Below, in pieces: positions 50,359 to 62,457 of a DNA stretch of 64,000 bases. The notes beneath the pieces are model-generated. The model was given only the letters and a program-made list of their open reading frames with translations, did no database searches and had not been told where the DNA came from. The stretch is from NCBI GenBank assembly GCA_964007475.1, contig OZ023273.1, positions 120,141,812-120,205,811 of the forward strand. Direction: 5' to 3'. How positions within the stretch are numbered: position 1 is the stretch's first letter; each line of letters begins with the position of its first letter. Source of the DNA: Hybos culiciformis. Taxonomy: Eukaryota > Arthropoda > Insecta > Diptera > Hybotidae. A program made the position numbers and the translations under genes.

Positions 50359-51440
50359 GACTTAGATGCTGGAATATATGAAACATTTTTTAACAAAATT
50401 TTTATTTATGTTTTTTGATCCAAATCTATAGTTCTCCAACATGAATTAATTATTTTCGTCATGTTGACTTTGATTTGGTTATTGATTTTATTTATTATAA
50501 TTGGCAACCGCAAAAGAATAATTTCGGACTAATTTGGGATTTTTCAATTTTAAATTAAATTTAATTTAATTCGAAATCTAAATATTGAATCCATCTTCCT
50601 TTAATTTTGATTTCTAAGAAAATTTTAATATTTGTTTTATCCTCAGTTTTTTAATGAAAATTGTTTTCTAAGTAAAATACCAAAACTTACATGACAATAA
50701 TTTTTATTTAAATTAAAAACCACATTATAAGATAATGTGATCCTAAATAAATAAATAATACAATAAAATATATATAATAAGCCAAAATAAAAAATAAAAA
50801 AATAAAATAAATAAAAAAGCTAACAAGTGAATTTATTCAAAACGCATACCATTTGACTTTGCAAGAATTACCTTATATTGGTACTCTCTATTAAATTGCA
50901 TATGGTTAATCCTTAAAGTGAACCATTGTGTGTTACATGTGAAAAGATATTTAATCGGATTACTTATATTATGTTTTGACAACAAGCAGAGAAAAACTAT
51001 ATATATATAGAATGAATAGCAAATGGTCCAGTCCCGGATTGAATTATTACATAAAATGATTACAATTTATAACGATTTTCTCAGATGAATCGACCTTAGA
51101 ATAAAGAAAAGTATTAAACTATGTACCTATGAATTTTAATTTTGATTTAATTCACACAATAACTTACAAAATTATCTTGTCTTTAATAAAATGTACGAGA
51201 TAATTATTTAATCTTGTGATTATGACTCAATATTACTTAAATATATGTAGATGTAGTTATACTATCAGAGTGTTCTTTTACGTAAAAATTTAAAATTTTG
51301 TTAAGTATTTCTTTATTGTCATCAAAAATTATCTATTGTTATTCCAATGGCCGAAGCACAAATTATTTTATTTGCGTTTGGCGACACAAAATTATTGATA
51401 CTATGAAATTATAATAATTGTTCTGTTTGACCCATATATT
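50359..51440. other. AT-rich spacer
   Basis: No gene or repeat recognised. A 19-codon frame, MAEAQIILFAFGD and on, starts at 51347 in a different frame from the ORF at 51441 and may belong with it if a frameshift lies between. Confidence 0.5.
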
Positions 51441-51575
51441 ATGAGGCCTAAAGAAAAACTATTGATAAATCGACACGCTCTAACTTTCATTCGAATGCTA
51501 ATGCACAGTATTTCATTACGGGCAGAAACCGTGTGGTTGGGAAATAAAATATGTCAAAATAGATTTTTGAAGTAG
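51441..51575 (+). CDS. Unassigned 44-codon ORF in a GC-richer patch
   Basis: The ATG at 51441 opens a frame that reads MRPKEKLLINRHALTF, then SLRAETVWLGNK, and stops at TAG 51573-51575. The frame is also open upstream to about 51395. Composition is more balanced than in surrounding ORFs. A minus-strand frame over the same DNA (with FPTTRFLPVMKYCALAFE) is open too, so strand is uncertain. It could be a gene or transposon remnant; I recognise no family. Confidence 0.18.
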   Translation: MRPKEKLLINRHALTFIRMLMHSISLRAETVWLGNKICQNRFLK

Positions 51576-54500
51576 TAAAATTTTTTTTTTTTTTTAATTT
51601 TAATTGAATTCTGTAATTTAATAATTTTAATACCGCGTTTAGCTTTTTTTATAGTTTGTTTAAAACCATTGAAAATACGATTAATTTTTTCCTATATCAC
51701 ATAAGCACGAAGAAAAATGAAAGACTGTAAATAAATAACAAAAAAATAGTCTTCTAATGCTTTTTAAAAACTAATTTTACTTATATAAGTTTTATTTTTT
51801 ATGTAAAAAATATAATATTCATATTATAATAAATTTTTCACCATTGAAAATTTTAATTTTTTCAAAAGCAAATACAAAAAGACTCAATTTTTTTTTTTTT
51901 TGAATTGGCCGCGGGAACTCAATGCCATAAAAGAAACCAATTTAAATTGCTGACTAAAATCCATTTGATAAATTATTTCGTTATTACAATTATTGGTTTG
52001 CTTGTTTGTTGCAACATCATTTTATTAAGATGTATCTATAGGTAGCATATAGCCGGGCGATAAAAAAATAATCTTGCAAAATGATTTGTAATAATTATTA
52101 ATTGATGTGTTAATTTGTAGAAAATCTAAGCATTTTAATTCAAACTCAAATATCTTACACTTTGAATTAAAATATTTTTGGTAATAATATTTGTTCAAAC
52201 TTAGTTGTTTTTTTTTTGCAGTTGTTTATATACCCAACAGTTTATTAAACACATATTTGCGTCAATTTTGTTTTGAGCTTATCTGTCTCTCACTATATTT
52301 CTAATTAATTGGACTATATTATTGAAATGGCAGAATTGGGCACTGAAGAACCATCAGATTTCAAAATATTTTTGTTATTAATACAAAAAGAAATTAATTT
52401 GACAACAAATTGCTTGAATAAAAAAAAACTCAAAATCAATATTAACTTTATAATCCTGTGATAATAGCGAATCCTAAAAATAACCAAATGCTGAATAAGC
52501 ACTTAACCGTTAATATTTATAACTAAAGTTGTTTTAAGACAGCATTTGAACAAATATTTTTATAGGAATAAATTTTCTTTAATATTTATATTTATTGGCT
52601 ACCTCCTGTCTTTTGTTGGAGCACTCTTAAATGGATTAAAATATTTCATTTTTTTTTTTTTTTATTATTTTTCTGTTGAGCACACAAGATGTAGAATTTT
52701 AAAAAAGAAAAATTTCTATGCATTTCCATTTAAAATAATCACATATGGCTAGTAATTTAGCGTAACAAGGACAAATTACAGAATTATACGCATATGAAAA
52801 CCTAGAAAAAAAAAATTAATTGTATAATCAATTAAGTCAATTTTTGTACCAAGAAAATTAAGCAGAAAATTAAACTTCATACCTACGATTCAATTTTAAC
52901 ATTTGAATGTATGCGAGCAATATATTCGTATGTAGTTAGAAATGAATTTACTGACTTTCTCATAGCTCTGTAGGGAAATGTATATTATTTTTTATTATTG
53001 CAATTTACTTTTACCCAAATTATATCACGCATATAAAAATTTCAAAAAATGTAATCTGATTCTAAAATCTAAAAGTTGTAAGTCCTTCCAGGGATTCTTA
53101 AAAATAATGCAGCTGAATTGTGATTAATAAAAACTATACAAATTCGAATTAATCTAGTTTTTGCATTAAAAACTATATAAAGTATTTATTAAAAACGAAA
53201 TTTTAGTAAGAAACTCAGCTTTGTCAATTTTAAGCCGTAATTCCTATAACATTTATTATTTCAATATTTAATAACTTATTCAATATTAGCGCATAATTTT
53301 ACCAATAAAAGTTAAATGCCTCCGAACTGAATTAGTTACAAATATTTTGATAGTTACTTTTTTTTTTTTTTTTGATAAATTAATGATATAAATATTGGAT
53401 TAGAAATAGGAATTAGAAATTTTATATTCATTTTCTTCTTTGCATTACAAATTAAAAACAAAAAAAGACCATAAATCAAATTCTATATAAGCTTGAAGGA
53501 ATATAGGAGATTATAATATACAGAGAGCTAATATAAAATGAACTATAAGGAATTTTTGAGTATATTATTAATTTATATATTTTTTGAAATGTATCTTTAA
53601 TTTTCAATAAAATTTTAGAAATACATGTATACGAATATGAACTTGACTAATAATCCTGATTGAAAAATTGCGGGTTTCAAATAGTCGATTTGTGGTTTCT
53701 GTTTTAATTAAATTTGGATGTCATGTGTCGTGTCATTGTAAGCTAGACAAGAGAATATGGTGCAAAGATATTTCTGCTGATTTATGGAGTCGTTGAGCAA
53801 ATTTAAAAAATAAATTTGACATACTTAAAGAAATATTTAAGTATCACACAACAACAAATCACTGATTAATTTAAATGTTAATAAGTAGATAATGCTATAC
53901 TGTGATGTATCAGATATTAACGCCCAAAGGAAGTATATACAACCTTGCCCGTTTATCAAAATGTCTTTTGTAAAAATGACACATTAAAATGTTTGGGTGC
54001 TAATTATCTTCTAATGATCTAACAAATTAAAGTAAAAAAGGAATTAACAGCCTTAGCCTCATTAAACTACGCAAATACTAGAAAGTTAATCACTTTACTG
54101 TATCAGCAATATAAAACCCAGATAATTATCACAAAATTCTAATGTATTTTAATTTTTTAGTTTTTTATTATTTTTGCGGTTAAATTAATAACTATGGTGA
54201 TTATATGAGCCGAAAATATCAATCAAAATCCCAAAGAGTCAATAAACCCATTATAATAAATTAATGAAATATATATTTTTCTTAAGCTAATAAAAGTGTA
54301 GCAAACCATGGGGGCTTAAAATATTATACGCCATAAACAATGGATAGATGTCACTTAGTTAGCAACTTTCATTGATAATTTTTTTAAGTTTTTAACAGAT
54401 TCTCGAAAAACAAACGACAGCACGTTTTTAAGAGATTATTATTACGCAATGTTTATTTTGGGTTTTTTTTTTCTTTCTTTGAATTGATTTCATTTAATTA

Positions 54501-54680
54501 TGTAGATGCGAAACAAAATCAAGTTTTTTATGTTTTCATTTATAAATATAAAAAAAAAAATAGATTTAAAAATAGAACATCATACTTAGTATTTAGAATT
54601 AAGGAATATATATAATAAGAAAATTTTTAAAATATATAACAATGTGAAAAGGTATTTTTGTATTAAGTAATTTCTCACAT
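51576..54680. other. AT-rich DNA without recognisable genes
   Basis: Homopolymers and chance ORFs only (for example 52546-52752). Nothing supportable before tRNA-Arg. Confidence 0.55.
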
Positions 54681-54753
54681 GGACCTGTGGCGCAATGGAT
54701 AACGCGTCTGACTACGGATCAGAAGATTCCAGGTTCGACTCCTGGCAGGTTCG
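54681..54753 (+). tRNA. tRNA-Arg (anticodon ACG)
   Basis: A 73-nt class I tRNA decoding CGU, and CGC/CGA after A34 editing to inosine. The acceptor GGACCTG/CAGGTTC pairs with one G-U wobble at position 2:71; discriminator G. The D region is TGGCGCAATGG with TAACGC. The anticodon stem TCTGA/TCAGA holds loop CTACGGA (ACG at 54714-54716). The T arm is CCAGG/CCTGG with B box GGTTCGACTCC. No intron and no encoded CCA. Confidence 0.98.
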
Positions 54754-54758
54754 TTTTT
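54754..54758 (+). terminator. Pol III terminator of tRNA-Arg
   Basis: TTTTT starts immediately after the discriminator base. Confidence 0.8.
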
Positions 54759-56943
54759 ATTTGCTATTATTTTTTCAATTATGAAATAAGATTATAAGTT
54801 ATACTGATGTATGTATAGTGAAGTATAGTTTAGTAATATTGTCTAGCATAAGAAATTATAAATAAAAAATCTTAATTTATCACTAAGTGTAGAAATTACA
54901 TATGGAGGGAAAAAACTTTTCGTTTATTATTTAATGACATTATTTCTATAAAAAAAAGAAAAATTTTCAAATCAAAGTGGCAGAAAGTAACTTAAATCTT
55001 AATAAATTTGAATTGATAAAATCATTTAACTTAAATTGTTTATGCTGTTTTTATACAGTGAAAAAACTTTATAACTTTTGGTATATTTCCACGTCTTTAA
55101 GGTGTCACGTAAGTTCATAAGCAAATTGTGCATTTTTCAACTGAACCATCTTATTAAATAATATTGACCCATTAAAATTAAATATAATATTTTTAAGTTC
55201 CAATTTCATAATTTCAATTTTCTATCTCCCCTAATTCAAAACAAAAAAAAAATATGAATTTCTTATTGTCCAATTCGCCATCAAAAAAAGAAGTAAATGC
55301 TTTTGCGTGGAGTGGGCTGTTACTAAATAAAAGTGTTTTACATCACGTCATCACATGTGAAAATGAGAACAACAATATAAATGCATTTGATCGCGTTAAC
55401 AATTATTATATAAATTTTACCTTCTTGGTTTTTTAATTCATTTTTATACCAAACAAGTAGTAGTGATATAAAAAGCAGGTGTAATGATTGAATCTTCTGG
55501 GTATTTCTTATTGTAAAAAAAAAAAAAAAAAATGAAAATATAAGAGATGATAATTGATAATATACGTAATTACTATGTTACATTTTTTATTTCATATACA
55601 TATATATTTATATATATTTTTTTTTTCAATTTTTAAGCACCCTGAAAAGAGAATTTCCTCTTACATTTCTTATGTTATTTTTTTTTTTAATATTTGTTTT
55701 TGTTTATTATTATTCTTGTGTTTTTATTATTTTATTTATTATTATTATAGGTTTAACACAACTATAAAATAACCAGATTGAGTATAAACAGATACCTAAC
55801 TATGGTTTTCATTAATAAATTGAAGCCAAGGACAAAATGAGTTACTTCTTTTTAGACGTGTTATGTTCACATTTAATTAGACTATAATTATAAATTATAA
55901 TTTTTTTTTTGTTTTTAATTTAATATTCTGTGTATTGTATGTGACAACTTTTTGATTTATAGTGTACTAAGCAAAATGTTACAGTTGCTTAGTTCTTAAT
56001 TCTTTTTCGCAAATGAAAAAGAAAAAATAAACCCTACTAAATATATACAGTGCTCATATACAGCCAGGAATTCCATGTCCTGAGAAGAAAATTAATAAAA
56101 TATTTCGTTTCTATGAAAAGTGTCCATTGAATATCTCGTGTTATCTTGTGATTCTACGTATATTTTTTTTTATTAATTTTTCGCTTTCTGAACAATTAAA
56201 TAAATGAAACTAAAAAGAAAGTTATTGTGTTCTTTCTATCAGATCAAATTTTGCTCTAAAATTAATACTATGTACTCTTTTATATAATTAAAGATTTAAA
56301 TTAAGTATAGTGCCCCGTTCTTTCATTAATTCTTTTGTGTTTCAATAATAAAAAAGACTATGATCGATTTCGTATACGTACCTTCTAAGTTCAAGTTCTG
56401 CAAATGCACATTAAATCTTATTTAAAATTTAATCTAAAAATTTGCACATTTTTGCAACATCTTTGCGCTAACTATTTTTTATTAAATTTAATGTTTATTA
56501 ATTTTAATTTTGAACAAAAACGAATCTGTCAAAAAAAATATTACTAGTTGTTTAATAAAAATATAGGAAACGAACTTGAAAAACAAGAAATAATTAAAAA
56601 AAAAAATGTATAAACTAAAGTAATTGCCATAGAATACTAGACAGATTCATTCTGAAAAGGTGATAAATAATTCCAGAAATTCCGTAATTTTATTCATATA
56701 TAAAATATTTTGTAAATTTATGATAAAGAATGGTAAATGTGGTTCTAAACTAAATTATATTGAATAATTGTTTTCTTAGTTTTGTTGAAAATTTTTTAAT
56801 TAACATTAAAAATGATATTATGAATCAAATAAATAAAATAAGATCTAAGATAATTTGATTCAAGAAAAAGAATATTAATTAGAACTAAGAGAATGGTTTA
56901 ATGTAATAAATAACTTCAATGAAAATATATTGAATGTTTAATG
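54759..56943. other. AT-rich spacer
   Basis: No gene recognised. The frames at 55254-55436 and 55554-55772 are low-complexity or motif-free. Short TTA repeats lie near 55706-55750. Confidence 0.55.
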
Positions 56944-57080
56944 TTGGCCGTCATGGTGTAGTGGTATTGCCATTATCCTACGGCGTGTTCGGTCGTGGGT
57001 TCGATTCCCACCTCGGACTGGAATTTGTGTCAATTTTTGAATTTGTCGCACTTGAATTAAGTGTTTGTGTTGTTTTTAAG
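56944..57080 (+). mobile_element. tRNA-derived SINE (boundaries approximate)
   Basis: A Pol III A box, TGGTGTAGTGG (56954-56964), and a perfect B box, GGTTCGATTCC (56998-57008), lie 33 bases apart. The T arm GTGGG/CCCAC pairs, but the acceptor and anticodon stems do not, so this is not a tRNA gene. The downstream text CTCGGAC...ATTTGTGTC, then a run rich in TTTGTG, resembles the body of insect tRNA-derived SINEs (from memory, not searched). The 3' end and target-site duplication are not clear. No poly(A) or simple-repeat tail is obvious, so the copy is probably truncated or old. Confidence 0.7.
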
Positions 57081-60000
57081 CTTTTGAAGCTTTCTCATAT
57101 TACCTCTTAAAATACATGAATCCAAAATTTAGAAATTGAATTCGTACAGAAATATGTGTGTATTTTTTAAATTCTAATCCAAACAGACAATGACCTTATT
57201 TCTGCATTATTTGCTGAATTTATAACTCCATTTACGAAATATTCCTTTGATCTCTAATCTGATTCATAATTCTGTTATTCCTCGATAAAAATCCTATTTT
57301 TTTTTACCTGGATTTAAAAAAGGATACTAATTAGAATTTACAAATTTGACATAATGTATAGAAAAAAGAAAATCAGGCGCCAGATTTGTGAATTTTTTTT
57401 TAACAATGGCTCGATAAGGAAACTCAAGATATCCTCCTACCAAAATTTTTTTTTTAATAATATCTACATACTTATATAGATAGATATTTATGTATAAATA
57501 TAAATATTAAATAGTAAAGAAAATATATATACATACATCAAAATGTAAACTTAATTTTAATTTTTAGTCAAATGAAATGGTTATGGTACAGATATTTTTA
57601 GTAGTTAATTAATAAGTTTATAATAGTGTAGTTAATAAAACTCAACTATACTCGATTCGGTGAAATTTTTTGTATAACCGGGCTTTCGATTGTTTCATAA
57701 TTGATTTTCATTTGTTTTTTCCATAAGACTGGGTTCAATTTCAGTTTTAAGCAAAGCAAATGAACATAAAAATAAATGTATTTTCTTAGCTGACTTACTT
57801 ATATACAATTTTATAGTTCGAGAAATTTAAATGATTGTTTTTTAAAAACTATTTAAAGTATGTACAGGTATTCTTTAAAATTAAATAATTTAATGTTTTT
57901 TAATTATAATCTTCGAAAAAAATTTATAAATATTATTTTCAAATGTGTTAAAAATTTTGAGGAAAAGTTATTGTGTCTAGAAAGACCGCCAACATACATT
58001 TTTCTCAATTACATAATTAAGCGTTTGAGAAACTAAGTATTTAAAACGATTTATTTTAATTCAGGATGTCCAATGTCCAGCTGAGATCATGATTATACAG
58101 TCCTTTTTTTTTTTTTACGCTGTAAAAAAGATTTCCGCTGTAAAGCTGTTTAAATTAACGCCTTTCAAATCCTGGAACAATGACGATGATAATTTAAAAG
58201 TAAAAAAAAAAAAAAAACATTAAATAAATTATTAATATCTTCTGTTTGATATCAAATTTTTTAAATCAAATAAAATTTTGTAATGAAATTTCACACATTT
58301 TAACATTGAGAGAAAAAAAAAAGTTAGTTTAGAAAATTATTTAAAAAAGCAGATGCTGAAAAATTATCACCGCATCTATCAAAAATGATTCTTAATTTTT
58401 AGGCACATGCTGTTTTTTTGTAAAAAAAAAAAAAAATAAATTAATTCAAAAATATAATAATCAAGAAGATAATAAAAATATTATTTTTGGTAGTATCGTA
58501 CAAAGTTTTTTTTGTTTAGGTGTTTTGATTATTTTGTGCTTTTCAGAGGCACTAAAATTTAAGTAGGTGCTTTTTGAATAAAAGAATATAAAATAGATAA
58601 GTATTATTTTCCCTAATAAACTTTTTTTAATGTTCAGAAAATTAAAAAACGGAGCACAATATTGACTAAACAAAAATACATTGAAATTAGTGATCTAAGG
58701 TTACTACACTGTTAGATACAACTATTTCTCAGTTGGAATTCGATTATATTGCTTAATTAAATATATTTATTTCCAACCTTTTTCACTGTAAAAGCTATAG
58801 TTTCATTATTTGGGAGTTCGAATTATATATTATAGACATGGTTTTAATTTGTCTACCTAAGTATCCTTTATTTTATTTTACTATTTACGTTTTTTATTTA
58901 TATACCGTAGAGGTCACAACAATAATTTATACTATATTTATAGTTATGCCAAAATTATTTGATTTCTTTTCAGTTGTTTTTTAATTTTGCTTTAAGCTAC
59001 AATTACTTAATAATTTCTTCTAATCAAAATGCGCAGAATGTGTGAAATTATTATAAAAAAAAATTTATTAAAATAAAAAAAAAAATTCTTGACAAGCAAA
59101 ATGAAAAATATGATTTAATTCTAATTATGACGAAATAGGGAACAGCATGACTTCTTTGACCGTTTGGTCTAGTCATAAGTTATTTTTACAAGTTTTTTAT
59201 TATTATTATTATTTTCATCAAGAAAAATTAATTTTTTTTTTTTTTTCGAAGAATAAAAATTCATTAATTTTCGTTTTCTAAAAAGGGATCATCCTGTATT
59301 AACGTAAAGAAAATATATAAAATTGTGATAAGTAAAAATTAAATTGAAAGTTTGTTAGCCTTAAAGATCCTATATATACATATTATGTGAACTGATTCTT
59401 TTTGATAATTTTCAAATACTGGAAAACTTTTAATTGTATAATGTTATTCATGTCTCTGGATTGAAATCAATGCAGGACAATTTACCACCATACTCTGAAA
59501 GACTTGAACTATTTTCCAAGTCTAGAGGTTAGAAGGTGAAATGACAAGTCTGACTTACTCTTTAGTATTTGCATATAATTTTAACTTAAGTAAACTTAAT
59601 TAATATATTTTTTTTAACATTATCTTTAAATAAGTTGTATATAGCTTTATTAACATTTGTAATCCTAATATTAAACATTTGAATAAATAAATAAAAAATA
59701 ATGCACCCTTTGAAAATGAGTTCGATAGAAATATGATGGTAATTCTTTAAGTGAAAATTTGTGTTTTAAACGAACTAACAGCATAAAGAAGTTTTAATAG
59801 AAGAAATTGATAACTTCAATGTTTTCAATACATTAAAAAATATAACATAATTTAATGATTACACCGCACCTTTTACAAGTTGTTTTGATTCTTGAACATG
59901 TTTGATAACCATGATAAATTAATCTACAAAAGAGAGCAATTTCATAGATTTATAAACAAATCAAGAAATTTTTTATCTAACAATTTTAAAATTTTTGATT

Positions 60001-62061
60001 TACGGATAAAATTTTATTTCAATAAACTTTACCCATGGGGTTCAAGTAGGGAGTTTTTTTTTTCCTTTATTAATGGTTAATAACTAAAAAAATAACATAT
60101 TTTTTAATCTAAACAGAGGCATATTATAACTTGTATTTTATTTGTAAAATGAATTATAAGAACATTCTTAGTTTTTTTTATTCAATAAAAATTTTAATTA
60201 CCATAAGAGGATCATGTATCAAAAACTATATATTTGATTTGAAAAAGAAAAAAAACACTGATTTTGATGACTCTTAAAATAATCATTATTTAATTTTTAC
60301 ATTAACACCTCATAATATTTCTACTTTACCATCTTTTGAACTTATAGTTATTCAAAACCCTTGTTAAAGTTCACTTAGATTTAATTCAAATCTTAGCCAC
60401 TTGCTTCTCATTTTAGATTTATCAAATAGCTCCTATCAAATACAGCTTCTATCAACAACAACTGATAACCTGTCTTCCTATTAATATTAATTGATAAAAT
60501 AAGTCTCATTTTAAAATATACATCATGTATTTACCTTGGAAAGATTTTTCAAATAAAATTTATGTATCCAGTATTTTTAGAATTATTTATTTTATTTTTT
60601 GTATCTTATACTATATTATTCCAGATTGGTATAGAAAAAAAAAATCTGCAAAAGCCTGATTAAGGCGTAAATATCGCATTTATCCATTTATCATTTTCCC
60701 ATAAGACATTCAATAATCCAACATTGTAATACACAATATCTGTAGTCAAAGGGAAGAATGGCATAAATATTAGTTATTTATAGTTAGAGCAAATCACTTG
60801 TTTTCATTTTTCTGAATGAAGTTTCTGGTTGAAACCAAAGTCTGAATTTGAGTTTTTACGTTATTATTTCGTTTACAGCAAACATTTTTTTAATTTTCCA
60901 TAATTTCAAAGGGAAATTAAATTCTTCAGCAAAAAATAAAAAAAAATAAATTAAGATGTTAACTTTTTCATTTTTGCTTATTGTATAATCAATAAAATAA
61001 TTAATAAATTTATTCTAATCTAAAGTACATCATTAAACCATATAGCCGGAAAATATTATGAAACCAATTTTAATTTCTTTTTTAATAGAAACATTTCAGA
61101 GGAAATACATGTACTTGAATGTGTTAAGCAGATACATAGGTATTTCGAATTTAACTTTTTGTCAAATGAGTTTTCATTATCAAAAGAATGACTGAGAAAA
61201 GTTTATACAAAATAAAATTGAAGTCTTCGATGCATCTAAACGTAATTCCTTCAGATTAAGACATTAAAATTTTAATAAATTGAAATGCAAATAATCTGTC
61301 ACTTGTTTTATAGAAATTAGGCTAATTCGATTTTTATAAAAATTTGCTTTTACAAAATGCTATTACATCGAAGGGCACTGAAATCATCAAAATGTTGAAA
61401 ATAAAAAAAAAAAACATGAAAAACATGAAATTAAAATGAAATTTATAGATTTTCAACACGGATGAGTGCAGGAATAAAACATTAATATTCAAAAAATGCA
61501 CTAAATTAAATGCGAAAATACCAAAAAAAAATATTTTATGTTTATTATAATTTGATTTTGTGTTGTCGCTACTTTAATGTTTATTTTATATAATTTAATC
61601 TGTTTTTTTTTTTTGTGAACCAAATATTATTTACAAGATTTTCGACTGTAGAAATAATATATTTTGTGTCTTCTAAATGCAATATTGCATAAAATCATCA
61701 CCGAACAAGAATCATATTATATTTACTTGAAATGTGTATAAATGTTGCATTACTTAATCAATTAAATTATATATTGCTTTCCGTAAGACGAGTTTGTCAA
61801 ACAAAAAAATTCGTTGTACAAAATCAAAAGTTTTCACAATATTTTACAAGCATGTACCTTATAATACAATACAAAATACATCAAAGTAAATTATTGAAAG
61901 TTCAATCGTTTGAGAAGTAAAAAACAACAGCTAGAATCTTACGCAATTTGAATTTAGAATACCAGTTATTGGTTTAAGATTAGTTTAGAAGTTCACAAAC
62001 AAAATCTTCTGTTGCCCTGTCATTAGATGTTGCCAAATTTTCTTTTATTTTCCTTAATTCA
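57081..62061. other. Gene-poor AT-rich DNA
   Basis: A (TTA)n microsatellite lies at 59197-59214. No RNA genes, transposon ends or credible exons seen. The ORFs at 58461-58673, 59892-60080 and 61732-61920 are short and motif-free. Confidence 0.5.
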
Positions 62062-62457
62062 GTGGCCGCATGACATAATCGCCTAAGTCGATTTTGCTAC
62101 TTTTCAGGAGAGCAGTTTAAAGTTTCAAATGTTTAAAGTTTCAAATTGGCTAAAGTTAAGTTAGGAAAAAATCTAAGTATTAAAAAAAAAAACGAATGAT
62201 TGGAATAAAGACTTATTATGTTAAGATAAGAAAATTTTTTTTTGATTTCTGAAAAATAATCAGAGTTAAGCTGTTATTCCAAAATCATAAGAAATTAAAA
62301 ACGACTTAAGCTATTATGTTTTTGGCTGTAAAAAGTTTAATTGTAAAGCTAGGAACGTAAAAATTTGTGAGTATACGTAGAATCATATGACCAACAGTTT
62401 GGAACAATAAAATCATAACGGCCTAACCCGACTTAAGCGGTTATGTATTGTGGCCAC
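62062..62457. mobile_element. 396-bp foldback/MITE-like element related to the one at 5732-6718
   Basis: The terminal inverted repeats are 29 bases (62062-62090 and the complement of 62429-62457), 24 of 29 identical: GTGGCCRCA...ACATAAYCGCYTAAGTCG. The subterminal motif recurs inside: CGACTTAAGCTATTATG (about 62303), GAGTTAAGCTGTTATT (about 62264) and an inverted copy CATAACGGCCTAACCCG (about 62414). The left end GGCCGCATGACATAATCGCC matches the outer end of the 5.7-kb element (GGCTACATGACATAACCGCG) at 16 of 20 positions, so the two families are probably related. AATTCA occurs just outside both ends (offset by two bases on the right) and may be a decayed target duplication. No coding capacity. 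Confidence 0.75.
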
